Source: Phorcus lineatus (lineage: Eukaryota; Mollusca; Gastropoda; Trochida; Trochidae). From it: DNA of 64,000 nt. The translations under genes and the position numbers were made by a program. The notes below the pieces were generated by a model. That model made no database searches. It saw only the letters and a list, made by a program, of their open reading frames with translations, and had not been told where the DNA came from. Where the stretch lies: the NCBI GenBank assembly GCA_921293015.1, contig OV121088.1:2356001-2420000 (forward strand), in the 5' to 3' direction. Position 1 is the first letter of the stretch, and each line of letters starts with the position of its first letter. Shown piece by piece: positions 1-12,618 of the stretch.

Positions 1-349
1 GCCAATTTCTTTTTTTAAGATTTCAGTTTTTAAAGGTTATAACAGACGAAATACTTTGGACATGACCGGGTGGCCTTAGGTGAGGGTACCTATGTTAACA
101 TCTTCACGATTTATGATCTGGAAAAGCAATGTCTTACAATGTATTATCCCTTCTCTTGACAACATTGGGGCATTCATAAAGGGAAGAGATTGGTCATACT
201 CTATGATTTGTTTTCTGACGTGTCCAATCAATATTCAGAATTAAATCCCAACCATTATAGTCACTTTTAGGTCTCATGTCAAAGAAACAAACAGATAACT
301 CCTCAACGGACATAGCGTCTTGCAATTTCGCACAAGTTACAGTCAAGGA

Positions 350-422
350 TTCTCTCCCAACAGAGGTAGCTCCGTCATAAATGTATAGAACTATATGACG
401 GAGCTACCTTTGTTGTGAGAGA
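350..422. repeat. Foldback MITE, family A, copy 1
   Basis: A nearly perfect hairpin. AGGTAGCTCCGTCAT at 364-378 is inverted at 395-409, and the arms extend outward to ATTCTCTC and GAGAGAAT. The loop is about 16 nt. Related copies lie at 22983-23060 and, interrupted, at about 24251-24546. The size and build fit a non-autonomous DNA transposon. The superfamily is not identified. Confidence 0.75.
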
Positions 423-1810
423 ATGCAGCCAAGAGGTTACTCAAGAAGGGAAATTGTGATTTACAAAATCATGTGATTCGTATCAGACAGCCAGTAATAA
501 GTTAAAACCTATTACACTGCCGTGATACTCATGGTTGGCAAATGTTGTCACTCTACGGGTCGTAGGCTGGCATATGAAAGAACTTTAAACTACCCTTGCC
601 AGACTAAACGAGTTAATGCGAGAGCTCCAAAGTCAATCACAGTTGAAATAAACTCTATCTGAAAACGATACATATTGGCAGGGATAATCTTAGCATTTTT
701 AGTTATATATTTTAATACATGTCAACAGCATCCCACCTGTAAAACAGGTACCACTCAAAATAGACAATAGTTCCTGAATGTTATGTAGTGAGATGGAAAG
801 TAAGTTAGAATATGGGTTTTTAGGAAATATTCAGTATGTTTAAAATAAGGTTAGAATAGTGAGATATTATTTGAAAGTAGCAAATGTGTAGACAAAAGAC
901 ATAATAGGGCAGGTGATCAAAAGGTGCGTGTTCTTTATTTATCAATTATGAGAAACACGGATGAGAAATTAGTTTAGGCCAAGTAATCTGATAAATGTGA
1001 CATTTGGTCAATTGGAATTTACGACCAAGCCTAACACGTAATTATTTCTTATGTCAAATACACCTTGGTAAGAAGAATAAATGAGAGATAAAATGCATTA
1101 TCGTGACGTAATGAATTACTGAGCATTTGCTAAAGTGTGTTATCCAATTAAAGAGCGTCACAAAAAGGTTATGTTTCGAAGTTATCGAGGTCGAAGGTCA
1201 GAGTACACTTCTGACTGACGTATGTCATAGGGTGAAGTAAAGGAATGATTGGTCAAGAGAAAAACACACCCATAAGATGATAAATGTGTTCAATGGTTAA
1301 AGGGGGATGCACGAGCAGTTAGAGTTAGGTTGGTGAAGTCAGTTAGTGAAGTAAGCAATGGAGTAAGTTTAGGAAGAGCAGAACTGGACTTGAAAGAGTA
1401 GGAAGTTGGACAACGTGGTGCCAACAACGGCAAGGATAGATAAAGTATTATGGGAGTAGAGTAAGTATGGGTATGGGAGGGAGAGTAGGTAAGATTAGGA
1501 ACTGTCTATTCATGTAAAATACTTTATTTGTTTTTATAATAAAATTATGAAAATCCTTCCTTTCTCGTAAGCGAGTCCCAAACATCAAGCCAGTAAATGA
1601 GACATGGCGAGAGGAAATAATATATGAAAATGCGATTGGTAATCCTGACTGGTTGCTTTCAAAGCTGGTACTGCAAATAGCGTGACATTTTATGCAAGAT
1701 CCTTTTTTAATATTTTTTAGAAATAAGGGAAATCCTTTGAAAAAAATTATCACTATTTTTTAAGAGCCAAAATTATTGCCCATTTGTACCATATTTTACG
1801 TGGAAAGCTA

Positions 1811-1890
1811 ACCTTTACTAAGGTGAACCTTAACTCTCATTCTTTAAAATTGCACTAAGGTTACCTTGGTGACTTGATTTCACCTTAGGG
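1811..1890 (-). repeat. Relic of inverted-repeat family B
   Basis: This stretch matches, in reverse orientation, the ACTAAGGT..ACCTTAGT element at 13848-13990 and its relative at 63669-63785. The terminal parts are eroded. It is probably a non-autonomous DNA transposon relic. Confidence 0.45.
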
Positions 1891-2439
1891 CTTTGTGAAA
1901 GGAGGTCATGGTTCACTATGACTTGTAAGAAATAATAAGAGAATAAGTAGCTGAGTTTCTGAAATATCCACAGGAAGGCTTATAGTAGCCAATCGCAGAA
2001 CAGAAGCAGGTTATGCCTTGTGGCAAGTTGTGGTGGAAGAAAGGCCTAAAGAATCTTAGATAATGGCGTGAATTGGAGAAACGCTGTTTTCAAGAATATG
2101 CATATTGATCAGAATAAAAGAGCTATGAAAATATTATAAAGGCAAAATTAAAACCCTATAGGTCCTCTGCCTGTAATAACCACTTTCTTAGATATCCATG
2201 GTTGTCTCGCATGTCTATACTTATATATGTATTTATATTGTCCTCACTGAATGAGGACTCCTAATTCTCGTTCTTGCCGAGGACAGACAAACATGATAGT
2301 TGCCCTTCTTATCAAACTCGTACGCTATCACGTTACCGTTGCATAAAAAGTTTTCAAATGTTTAATCTTTAAAGATAGTAACCAGTAACAATGACAAGAT
2401 AACTATTGTTAGCGATACCTCATGAAATATCAATTCAGG

Positions 2440-2735
2440 TTAAACCAACTCGTGCATAATGACTGTTTTAACATTAAGGAGACGTTTATGCAGTCTAAAA
2501 CATTCCTTAAGAAAGTTTACATCGCTGTATTTTTTCCAAAAACTTCCAAAATTTTCCAAAAGTTTTATCCTAACTTTTTCAGTGTTAGAAAATAATATTG
2601 GAGACGTAATACAGTCAACATCTGCACTGCGTAGGATGTCGAGTGCACACAGATAGTATGACATTGCAGCTCCTACCGGGTATATGGGGTCAAAGTTCAA
2701 ACACTGGCTGATAAGGGACACCAGGACATCCCGAT
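2440..2735 (-). CDS. Unrecognised open frame, possible terminal exon
   Basis: A minus-strand frame of about 97 codons ends in TAA at 2440-2442. It can be entered from an AG acceptor-like site just upstream (CTAATGTGCAG on the minus strand), which leaves two bases of a split codon before RDVLVSLIS. The product is helix-like with regular leucines. It has a GAAMSYYLCALDILRSADVD segment and a Lys/Leu-rich C-terminus (KECFRLHKRLL). The composition looks more protein-like than the other open frames in this region, and there are few low-complexity runs. The family is not recognised. No partner exons were found upstream on this strand. It may be a last exon, a fragment of a decayed gene, or chance. 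Confidence 0.3.
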
Positions 2736-4844
2736 CTGCACATTAGATCAGCTGCGCACTGGCGCGGTAACACTGTTTACATAGGGAAGTATACGAGTAG
2801 TTATCTGTCAAATCACGTGAAGAAAAGTTTTAAAACGAAAAACACACGGGTTGACATGCAGCTTGATGGGTAAGTACTAAATTAAAGCTTATCTTCATAT
2901 GTGGGTCATGTAAATGGTGAATTTAGGTAATAGCCCTTACTTGTATCAGCGAGTACACTATTAGAAATTTGGTGTTTTGAAACGGTGTATACGTGAGTGT
3001 ATGCATCTTGTTGGCGTCGCATTACCAGAGGTGCATCGTATTTCCGTATTTCTCAATGGGTCATCAGTGGCCCATAACTAAGTTATGTATTTATATCTTC
3101 ATTGCCGTCGTATTCAGGTTATCCACTAGAGTAGGCCCTGGATTCTTCAAAGCCTGACGCTCCTCTAGCGTTGGTAAGTTCATAAGGAGCGGATTCGTTA
3201 AGGAATACCGAGTAATGATAACATTGTGGGTAACCAGTGAAGACAAATCCATGATTTTTTAATGGGGGATTGATCTATTGAAAAAGGGGTTACACTTTTT
3301 GCGGGCGATTCCGAGGAACCCCCTCGACACCCCTCACTTTCCTCAAGATACGCAACTGTGAATGCTTGGTAAAATCGTGCGCGTATGATACATATGACAC
3401 TGACTGTGTATACGTTTCAGAGGAAGCAGTGTGATTTATTACCGATAGAAAAATTCCGGGCATTCGTAATTAAGGAGCACCAATTCCAGATATGATAAGA
3501 AACGAACGCATAATTCACAAGACCCAACATTCTCCCACCAAAGTATGAATACCGACAGAGGCGTGAAGTCTGAACGTCAACAGAGACAACCGAACTCAAG
3601 TCTTCCCACCTTGCCTCTGTCAACCGTAAGCAACGTTTCTCGCTTCTATCTGTATCACTTGTGTTGAAAATATCAATCACAAACACCGTCATTAATTTTC
3701 ATGCAATCAGGCATCATCTCATGTCTAAGTGACATGTCAATAAGTGAGAAAAATGTGAGCATGGCTTTTCAACATTTCCATGGACAGTTCAATTGCGAGT
3801 TTGATATGATGTCATTGACTGCAAAACTAACTGAGATTGCAGCCAGTGAGATATCTATATTTCTAGCCAAGAAAGTATTCACTTGTAAGCTCGGAAGAGA
3901 CTGAAAATTAAGCAACTTGATATAGATTTAATTATTCTATCCCCAAAACTTTAAAACTAAAAAGAAAGTTGTCTTTATGGTTCATTAATTCTTTCTCAGT
4001 CCAGTTGTATCGTAAACCCAATCATAATGCATAGCATAGAAATGTCAGAAGGACCGTTAGGATTTGCTTGCTTTCAGGGCAAAGGAGTCACCTGTTGCGT
4101 CTAATGTCGTTATCCAAAAGATTAACTCGTGATGTTTAGGTATGGCAAAACAGGTTTAACCCCAACAGAGCCATAGCCATATTGTCCTGGTAACGTGGGT
4201 GCGTATCAATATCGGGGATAACACATGCTTAACATCTGGGTAATTTGCTTGTTCAAAGCTTTATCTTACAGGGCAACTCGATGACTACAAGTATTTTTCC
4301 ATGATCAAAAGGTTTAGGAGGTCCCCTACTGTGTTTTTCCTTATAAGGTATTTAAAAAATACTACAATTCTGGTTTGTCTGACGTGTCGAGGGTGTTTTA
4401 TCAGTAAGAAAGCCCCACTCCAAAACCTAGGGCTATACATTGTATTTCAAGTTGTTTACATTTATGAAAGTATTTCAAAAGGAATTCAAATATGCAGCCA
4501 TAGTTTGTTCGAATACATGTATGTGGTTATAGTGCTGCTCAGTCTGATTAGAATCGATCGTGTTCCAAGGGATAGAAGTTTTTAAATATCTATAGCGGGA
4601 TTCGAACGTACTCTATCAGGGGCTGTCCTCTCCACAACGGTCTGAAAGCACCCTAGAAGCTCGCACGTTCTGAAACCAGTTTAGCGCAGACAAAACTTAG
4701 TCATTAGCGGACCAATCACATCATCGCATTTAAAATAAGGATAGCGGCAATCAATGTTAACGAATGGTAAACGGGGGGCCGGATGCATTGTGATTGGCTA
4801 GTTGAGATCGCGTCAAAAGGTACGAGCTAAAGCCCTGGCCACAC
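2736..4844. other. No gene recognised
   Basis: AT-rich DNA. Short open frames on both strands (for example minus 3417-3692 and plus 4301-4585) show no family motif and no supporting splice pairs. Confidence 0.5.
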
Positions 4845-5513
4845 AGCCCAAAAGTCGCGTAAACGCACGATTCACGCACAAAGTTTGGTTGTGCGTGCCT
4901 GCCCGTCGAGAATTTGACCATTTTCACTGATTTACGCGATTAAAAATCACCAATTAATTGCGCAAGAACTACGGAAAGAGCACGCACAAATCACTAACAA
5001 ACCACGCACTTCAGCGCATAGGCACGCAAAAAGAGCGAATACGTGGTTGTGAGCGACGAAAGGTCCGCTGAAAAAACATGCAAAATCGGCGCACTTGCAC
5101 AAATGAACTGCGCATGATTCACGTATGAACTGCGCACAACGGGTTACATGTGCGAACCATGCGTCGTATGTCTGCTAATCGTCAGTGGAAAGCCGTCGAT
5201 GAATGCGATAGCGGCAATATGTTCGCGAAGGATTACTGACATTCCACGCATATTTTACGCACTGTCCACGTAAGAACTAGGCACACTACGCAAAACTTAC
5301 GTAAAACAGCGCAGTACTGCGTAAACTTTTACGCGAAGCCGAGTTTTGAGCTGCTCAAAACTCGGAATCGCGTAAAGCGCCGATCCGACGAACATCGACG
5401 GACAACTACGGAGGTTCCACGTCAGACAAACTAATGAAATGCGCAAATCGCACATGTATCGCGTAAGACTCGAATCGTGTGCGTGATTCATGCGCTTACG
5501 CGACTTTTGGGCT
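4845..5513. repeat. 669-bp MITE with ~36-bp terminal inverted repeats
   Basis: The left end AGCCCAAAAGTCGCGTAA (from 4845) is the inverse of TTACGCGACTTTTGGGCT, which ends at 5513. The arms continue through CACGATTCACGCACA and TGTGCGTGATTCATG for about 36 bp with few mismatches. The interior is unusually GC- and CpG-rich for this region and is packed with GCGCA, GCGTA and CACGCA words. It has no meaningful open frame; the short minus frame at 5297-5491 is composition. It is most likely a non-autonomous DNA transposon. Confidence 0.75.
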
Positions 5514-5624
5514 GCGTTAAAAAGACTCCGTAACCATTGTATTCGAGTATAACCGACTTTAGAACGCAGGTACAGCTCTTATGTTGTCACTCGAGACACC
5601 AGGAGAGGTATGTAAAGTGCGTAT

Positions 5625-6464
5625 TTAAAGAGCCACTCCGTGAGTTGTTGGAGTCATATATGGCAAACTTAATCAATGGTGTCATTTGATCGCGAAGTAT
5701 CGACTGTTACGAAAAAGAAACATTTTAGAGCTAATTTGTTTTGTACAGTGACAACATGAAGGTAGAACGTCGCAATTATGATTGAAAACTGGACAGTGGC
5801 GCGCGTCAAATAGTCAAACGTAATTTTGGAGACTTATCTAAAACAGCCAGGAGGGCAGTTAGGAGTTGATAGTGTTTTTTAGGCTATAAAACTAGTATCG
5901 ATATATATTGGACGTGATATCTACACCTCTGTGCATTTGTAAGGCTGTTTTTAGATTTTCATGGAAAACAGTATACCGTATTCGACTTAATAACCGCCCA
6001 CTCCCCTATAAGCGCCCACCCACCACGTTTTTGAGTGAACAATATGCGTCCTGATTTAGCGCCCACCTATCAACATTACTTACCTTGTATGCTGATTCAT
6101 TGAGGAAGGTTTTTCAGTCTTGCAATAAGTCTTTTACTTCCACTAAAGTGAAGAATACAGGGTATTTTTGAAGACCCCCAGCCACCACCAAAATGATAAA
6201 ACTTATAAAACCATATTTCAAAGACATGTGTATCGTAAGAAAACACTTTCAAGATTAAACTTGAGGACAATTTTTACCGTTATAATTAGCGCCCCCTTTT
6301 ACCAATTTTTTAAGCGCCCCGGGCGCTTATCACGTCGAATACGGTATGTCATATTTGTGTCTTTTGGACATGGGAAGTTAAGATGGTTTCATTGACATTG
6401 ACATAATACATTTAGTATCAAAGGTAAATAATATGTTATGAAAATCACGGAGTGGCTCTTTTAA
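5625..6464. repeat. MITE family C, copy 1, with nested insertion
   Basis: The terminal inverted repeats are TTAAAGAGCCACTCCGTGA (from 5625) and TCACGGAGTGGCTCTTTTAA (to 6464). A second copy without the insert is at 17591-18018, and the two share long stretches such as ATCAATGGTGTCATTTGAT. Removing the nested element at 5973-6347 leaves about 465 bp, close to the 428 bp of copy 2. Confidence 0.8.
5973..6347. repeat. Nested 375-bp MITE inside family C copy
   Basis: The ends ATACCGTATTCGAC and GTCGAATACGGTAT are perfect inverse complements. Just inside them are matching GCGCCC/GGGCGC-rich parts (TAAGCGCCC at left, GGGCGCTTA at right). It interrupts the family C element, so it inserted later. 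The target-site duplication cannot be set apart from the TA-rich ends by eye. Confidence 0.75.
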
Positions 6465-9400
6465 ATTATCATTGTGATCTGAAACTAGACAATCACACCA
6501 TCCATGGTTGGCTCTACACAACTGTACAGAACAACAGATAAACTTTCAACCTCAAAACGTTCGTCTTACACATGCCGAAAACAGACACTTATTATCGGTA
6601 TTCAAATAAAGGTTGTGATTAATATAATCTAGGATTATTTCTTTTTAAAAAACAAAGCACATTTCTGCCTTTGAAAGAAAACCCAATTCATTTCCGTCTC
6701 TGAAAATTGGAAAAAGAGGAAAGCTAATAAATAAAATACACGTAAGTGTTGATATAAATAAATCATTCTCAAGGGGAATGAACACTTAATCTGTCATTGC
6801 ATAAATTACGATCGCAAACAGGTATAAGAATATGTATAGGCCAGTGAAGCCAATTTTATTCGAAGAATTTGAATCCATGCATTGAACGTCTATTTTTAGT
6901 CAGTGTTGAGTCCATGCGGCATTTTCAATAAGCACTTTACTGCTGTATTGTGAAAAATATACTGCCTGCATCAAAGAGTTATTCCTAGACTAGTGCGCAA
7001 AAGAACGTACAAAGTGTTTTTGGCAAAACTAAGAAGTAGTCGTAGATACCATTGGACTGACACCAACAGAGATGTGCTATCATGATATGTAGATTCACAT
7101 GATATACAAGACAATGTCATGGATGACAACTTCTTATTTATTTCACACCTGATGAAGGGGCGAGAAGTAGCCCCTGAAACCTGATGTGAACAAAATTAAG
7201 AGGTTGTCATGCATAACATTGTCTTGTATCACTACACCAACTTCTAAATGCCTTTGAAGAATTAAATTAAATTCACATACACCAACGGGTTTGTATTTCT
7301 TGAAAAAAGAAATCAAATTTTATATTGATGACAATTGTGACAACCATAGGTGTTAATAAATGAAACAACAAGATGGTGAATTGACAACGTAGATCTACGG
7401 TTGACATTAGGCGTGATCTGTTGCCATCATTGTAGCAGCCACTGTTCCAGTTGTTGATTGGTTGAGTGGCATTGGGAATCTTCATATTTGTCGTTTCATA
7501 TAGTCCCATACGTGTTGTAAAGGATACCTGTCTGGAGATCATGCTGTCCATGGTAAAACAACGATGTTGGCGTGAAGCAAAGGACTTTTTCAGTAGAGCT
7601 GCATGTGTGACGGCCTTGCGTTATACCGGTGGTGGACAATGCAAAGCAGTTGTTGCTGGATCAATGGGATAACAATAGGTCGTAAATTATCCTCGTCTTT
7701 CCGTGCATTCTGGAAACCAGAAGTCCATATCCAAAGGTACGGACTTATTAAAAGCAACTTATAGTGTCAATCGGTCACTGACACGTCTTTAGACATGTGA
7801 TCGGCTGTCAAGACATTATATACCCTCGTCTGTGAACACTAAGCATTGTCAATCCCAATCTGGCCACGTCTTACACGCCTTGCCCATGTCAATTGACGTC
7901 ACTGTTTTGAGAGTCAGATACATATCGTGTTACGTCCAGTCTGCTAGAACCCCTATTGTCTTAGTTGCCAATACACGCTGTGTCGACTTATAAGGTGCCC
8001 TAGTGCCGTCGTTGCTTTAGATGTTGCTCTAAACATTTCCACAGATAGATTGACCCCATGTGTTGACCATCAGCGTGCGTAATCACACGAGATCGACCAC
8101 TCCTTGGTTAGTCTGCTCCATGGCCAGTATTTCTAAATCATTTGAACAAGTCTGAAGAAAGGTATAAGCGTGTAGGTAGTGGCGGTGTTTTCCCTACCTA
8201 ACTCTCTTCCTCTCAAAGTCAAATATTGTATGATTGCTGTCTTCATTTTACTTCTGTGTCGTTGGTGTCGTTACCAAGGTGTCGTGTTTGCTGTTTTATA
8301 CCGTCAAAGTTCAAGCGCATTTCGTGATAAATAAGAAAAGGCGAATTTCGAATTTTACGTTAAGAAAATGTCATGCGTTGACCTTTTTCGACCTTTGTTT
8401 GCATAAAGGATGGGTCGTCCTTTGTGTAACATGATTCATCACGGTTTACCAGTTACGTTTTATTTCTAAGAATTTGAAGGAAATATTCAGAGGTTTATAC
8501 TTTCTTTTGAGCACTAGTAAGTGTATGTGCTCTTTATCGATAATTTCATCCTTTCAAATAGGTCTAAAAGGTCCTTTCTGGTCGGACACTCAAATAAGTT
8601 TGAATAACACAAGCTTCTTCATTAGCGACTGCCGAACCGGATCTATGCTGGACTACAAAGCTATTCAAATGAATTCTGTCTGTTTATCCCGTAATACCTT
8701 CCTGCAAAGTTAAGTCTAACATTTCACTTTTTCAGGAAAATAACTAAAGACAACCAGACATTTGTTTTCAAAGGGTGATAAACCTTTCTTTGTTATCTGA
8801 TATTAAATAGGTCCTTTGCTGGATACGCAACTCAAGTGGTTTCAATAATACTTTGTATTTGTTATGATAAATTAAAAGATGTTTGTGATTTTCAAACACT
8901 TTAGGTTTGTTTCATAATTAATTTTTTTTTAAAGATTTTTCTTCGACAACAAGTTAGCCTAATGGAAAGTTTTATTAACAAACGTATTTGGGACATTAGC
9001 ATGTTGAAGAAGATAATGAGTATCAATGATAACATCCATCTTGAGAAAAGAGTTGATCAACCAATCGTCTCTCCACACACAGGATAAATAACTGAAGTGA
9101 TCTCCTTCAGGGCGATAACAGTGCAATAAGCGAGTGATGTTATTCGCTTAGTATTCTTGTATACGATAAAGTCTATCTTTAGCCAACCACAACCAATGTA
9201 TCAAGACATCACAAGGATCACTTGGCGGTAAGGGGGTTAAGAAGATTGGGCGCATTCATATGATTCGCCTTGTCTGATAAAGTTTCAGATAGTTTTGTCC
9301 ATACGTCAAAAATCATAATAAGTTTTCGATAATCAATTTTTATGAGTAAGCCAATTGTTTTCTATAAATATTGATTACAGGGAGTTAATAATGAGACGAG

Positions 9401-9854
9401 TAGGACTACAATGAGACTCTTGTATATTATATTTTATTATTAACATAGTTGCAATCTGAAAAGTGAGAGAGTTATTGTTTAATGGCCGCTTGGGCATAAG
9501 CGGTGTTGCAATGTGAATATACATGATACAAGTCATTTCATATGACCATTGCATTTAGCCATGGACCTGGTGTTTGAAACCACTTTCACTAAGCTCAATC
9601 AGTCATTAGTGATCTTCTAGATTTACTTATGTATTATTAAAAATATTAGCAAACATCTATGCAGTTTAGATGAATTGGAAGAACTGTTTTTTAAATTGCT
9701 GTCTTAAAGGGACACAGAGTATGTTGTAGGGTACAAATATGACAAACTTCATAAATAGTGTTATTTGATCGATAAGTACATGTCGTTCCTGAAAATCAAC
9801 ATCTTAATTCAGTACAGTAACAATAAACAAGTTACAGTCGAGATTTGTAATAAC
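6465..9854. other. No gene recognised
   Basis: AT-rich non-coding DNA apart from the foldback at 7101-7233. At about 9710-9850 there is a stretch distantly similar to family C (ACAAACTT..ATTTGATCG..AAGTA words), also echoed near 19245-19430 and 25437-25530. Confidence 0.5.
7101..7233. repeat. Foldback MITE, ~133 bp
   Basis: GATATACAAGACAATGTCAT with GGATGACAACTTCTTA at left is inverted at right as AAGAGGTTGTCATGCATAAC with ATTGTCTTGTATCAC. The arms are about 35 bp with few mismatches. The loop carries a second small stem, GGGGC..GCCCC. Confidence 0.65.
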
Positions 9855-11670
9855 AATAATAAATATAGTCGCAAGCGACGACGACAGGATTCAGCGCTGT
9901 AAAAGCACATTCAGTACAAACATAGTCATGTTAGCAATCAACCCTGAAAGTTTCATGAAGATTGGCTCACGCATTAGTCCACAACAGCATGTTTTATGTG
10001 ACCAAGTTTCGTAACCAAACTGCGATTATTGCAAAGAAGTTGATAATGCTAAAAAAACCATGACACATACGAATTCGTCATGATTTACTTTTTTGTTTGA
10101 ATTGATATTACGCTTCTTTCAAAACAGGTTTCAAGTCTCTAAGTCAATTTTGAAAAATTACCCCATGTTAATTTTGAAAAAGGTATTTTTCCCGATTTTG
10201 ATCGATTATTGTGAACGGAAATGACTGTTCGCGACCAATGTTTTTATTGATTTGTAAAGTGCCCATAGTGGTTTCACATTCCTGAGAAAATGGTGCAGTT
10301 GTGAGTCTAATTTTTTGGGTTATCGCCCCTTGAACATGCTCACATGTGCTAAGTCGCCCGACTTCGAAGGGTTGCTGAGTAAAAAGTATTAAAGTTTGAG
10401 GAAAAATTTATAGTATCCTTTTCTCCTCAGTACTTCAGCTACAACATATGTAACTTTCAGCTCTGAGATGCTAGTATCTTCGGAGGAGAAGATTCTCAAA
10501 GGTGCGTGGGATCCGAAAATTTCAAAAAGTCAAAAAAAGTAATATGGCGGCGTAAGTATGCATGCTACGAAGTCGCCATGATTTACTTTTTTGCTCCAAA
10601 TGTGACTGCCTATCATTTAAAAAAAGTTTCAGGTCTCTAAGTGCATTTTGAAAAAAAATTCCATGTTAATTTTTAAAAATTTGAGTGGTACTGTGCCTTT
10701 AACGCTTAATCCGATTAAGCCCAAAAGCTTATTAGAACCCCTTCTCATGAAGTTCTACCAGACTGCGAAGTTTGGCTGTTGTATCTTTAGCGGTTTGGGC
10801 TAAATCGGGTCCACAAAATCGGTGGGAACAAATATATATAGTCGCAAGCGACGACAAACGGATTCAGCGCATTAAAAGAACATTCATTACGTACATAGTG
10901 ATGTTAGCAATCATCCCTGAAAGTTTCATGAAAATTGGCCGACGCATTTGGCTACAACAGCATGTTTCCTCTGACCTATTGTGTGATTATTGCAAAGAAG
11001 TTGATAATGTGAAAAAACCATGCTACTTATGAATTCGTCATGTTTTACTTTTTTGTTTATACTGTTACTGCGCATCTTTCAAAACAAGTTTCAACTCTCT
11101 AAGTACATTTTGAAAAAATAGCCCATGTTAATTTTGTTCAAAATGATTTTTCACATTTTTGATCCGTTATTGTGAACGAAAATTATTGTTCGCGAGCAAT
11201 GTTTTGACAGTTTCATCAAGTCCATATATTGTTCTTATATCCCTGAAAAATTGGTGCAATTGTGAGTCTAACTTTTTTAATTATCTCCCTTTGAATATGC
11301 TTACATGAGCAAAGTCGCCCGACTTTGAAGTGTTGCCGAGAAATAAATATTTGACTTTCATCAAAATCTGAATCACCCTGAAATTGCCAATGTCTCAGCT
11401 ACATTATTGGAGATTTTCAGCTCTTAGACGCAAGTATCTTCAGAGGAGTTACATTTCAAAGATGCATGGGGTCCGGAAATTTCAAAAAGTCAAAAAAAGC
11501 AATATGGCGGCGAAAGTATTCATGCTATGAATTTGCCATGATTTACTTTTTTGCTTGAAATGTTATTGCGCATCGTTTAAAAAAAGTTTCAAGTCTCTAA
11601 GTGCATTTTGAAAAAATTTCCAATGTTGATTTTGAAAAGTTTGAGTGGTACTGAGCCTTTAATGCAGTGT
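9855..11670 (+). repeat. Two ~970-bp direct repeat units with internal half-repeats
   Basis: The unit starting AGTCGCAAGCGACGAC near 9864 recurs about 972 bp later near 10836. Long shared words include CCCTGAAAGTTTCATGAA and TGCAAAGAAGTTGATAATG. Inside each unit, the block CATGATTTACTTTTTTG..GTCTCTAAGT occurs twice about 500 bp apart, so the array is built from diverged half-units. The open frame at 10772-11032 is a translation of this repeat. The family is not recognised; the repeat is non-coding. Confidence 0.7.
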
Positions 11671-11816
11671 CCGAATTGGCTGAAAAGCTTCGTGTCGCGA
11701 GGTCTTTGTAAGGGTTATTAGATTGTAAAGTTTGGTTGTAATTGAGTCGCTAGTTTTGGCTGAATTTTGTACACAAGAATCGTGGAATAATAATAAAAAA
11801 CACGCCAATAACAATA

Positions 11817-11844
11817 AGGATTCAGCAAAATTGCTGAATCCTTA
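11817..11844. repeat. Short perfect hairpin at the end of the duplicated block
   Basis: AAGGATTCAGCAA is followed, after a very short loop, by its inverse TTGCTGAATCCTT. The same GGATTCAGC word stands near the head of each ~970-bp unit (9892 and 10860), so the hairpin is probably part of the same repeat family. Confidence 0.55.
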
Positions 11845-12618
11845 ATAAACCGGACAATGGCGCTCGCCAATGGCTGAAACGTAATTTTGGAAACTTATTC
11901 ACAGCAGACACAACGACTAGACTAAAATTTAGTCTATGAAAAATTTTAATGATTAAATGTTCCTTCACCAATAATTCATTTTTTTGGGCTCCGTGATTTC
12001 AGTCAATCTAGACTTGCTGTATGAGGAACTAGACTGTATTAAAGGCTCCTTTATATACACAGTCATGAAGCAGGACTAACACAACGACAAATATAGGTTG
12101 GTAGTGGTTAGGAGATCATTCACCTAATGTACACGTAAAGTTGGCGCAAGACTTCAACTTCTTAACATCTATTTGGCCGTTTTTCATTTGCAATTAAAAA
12201 GGGAAAATGCCATAAGGATTTTGGTCTTTAAGAAAAAAAGATGCATCTTTAGATAAATGATAAACATAAACATAACTCAGGTCGTTTGGTATTTTGGCTC
12301 TTATATAGGCCACATGCATATTTTGGAAGCATATTTTGTGTCACTTTAATGGAAGATGTGCTATATCACATGATATCAATATATCAAACTATCGTGACGG
12401 AACGTTTATAGTTAGATTAGGATATGTAGATTTGGGAACAACAGAGTATTTTAAGTTGAGCTTTAGATCCACCCGTTCAAGTGTGCTACTTAATCTCTTG
12501 AGTGTCTATTTGGGAAATATTAACATCATTTGTTTCACCATAAATCTATTGCTTATTCAGTACCACTTTAGCTGAGCCGATTTCTATTTTGACTTTAATT
12601 GTCTATTTCGTATTGCAG

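Larger units (their letters stand above)
1..2439. other. Gene-free AT-rich DNA
   Basis: No convincing exon, RNA gene or long open frame is seen. Short open frames here lack recognisable motifs. The stretch contains a perfect foldback element (350-422) and a relic of a second inverted-repeat family (about 1811-1890), both listed separately. Confidence 0.6.

Noticed and set aside
3417-3692. 91-codon minus frame
   Set aside because: No motif, no splice support, length expected by chance in this amount of DNA.
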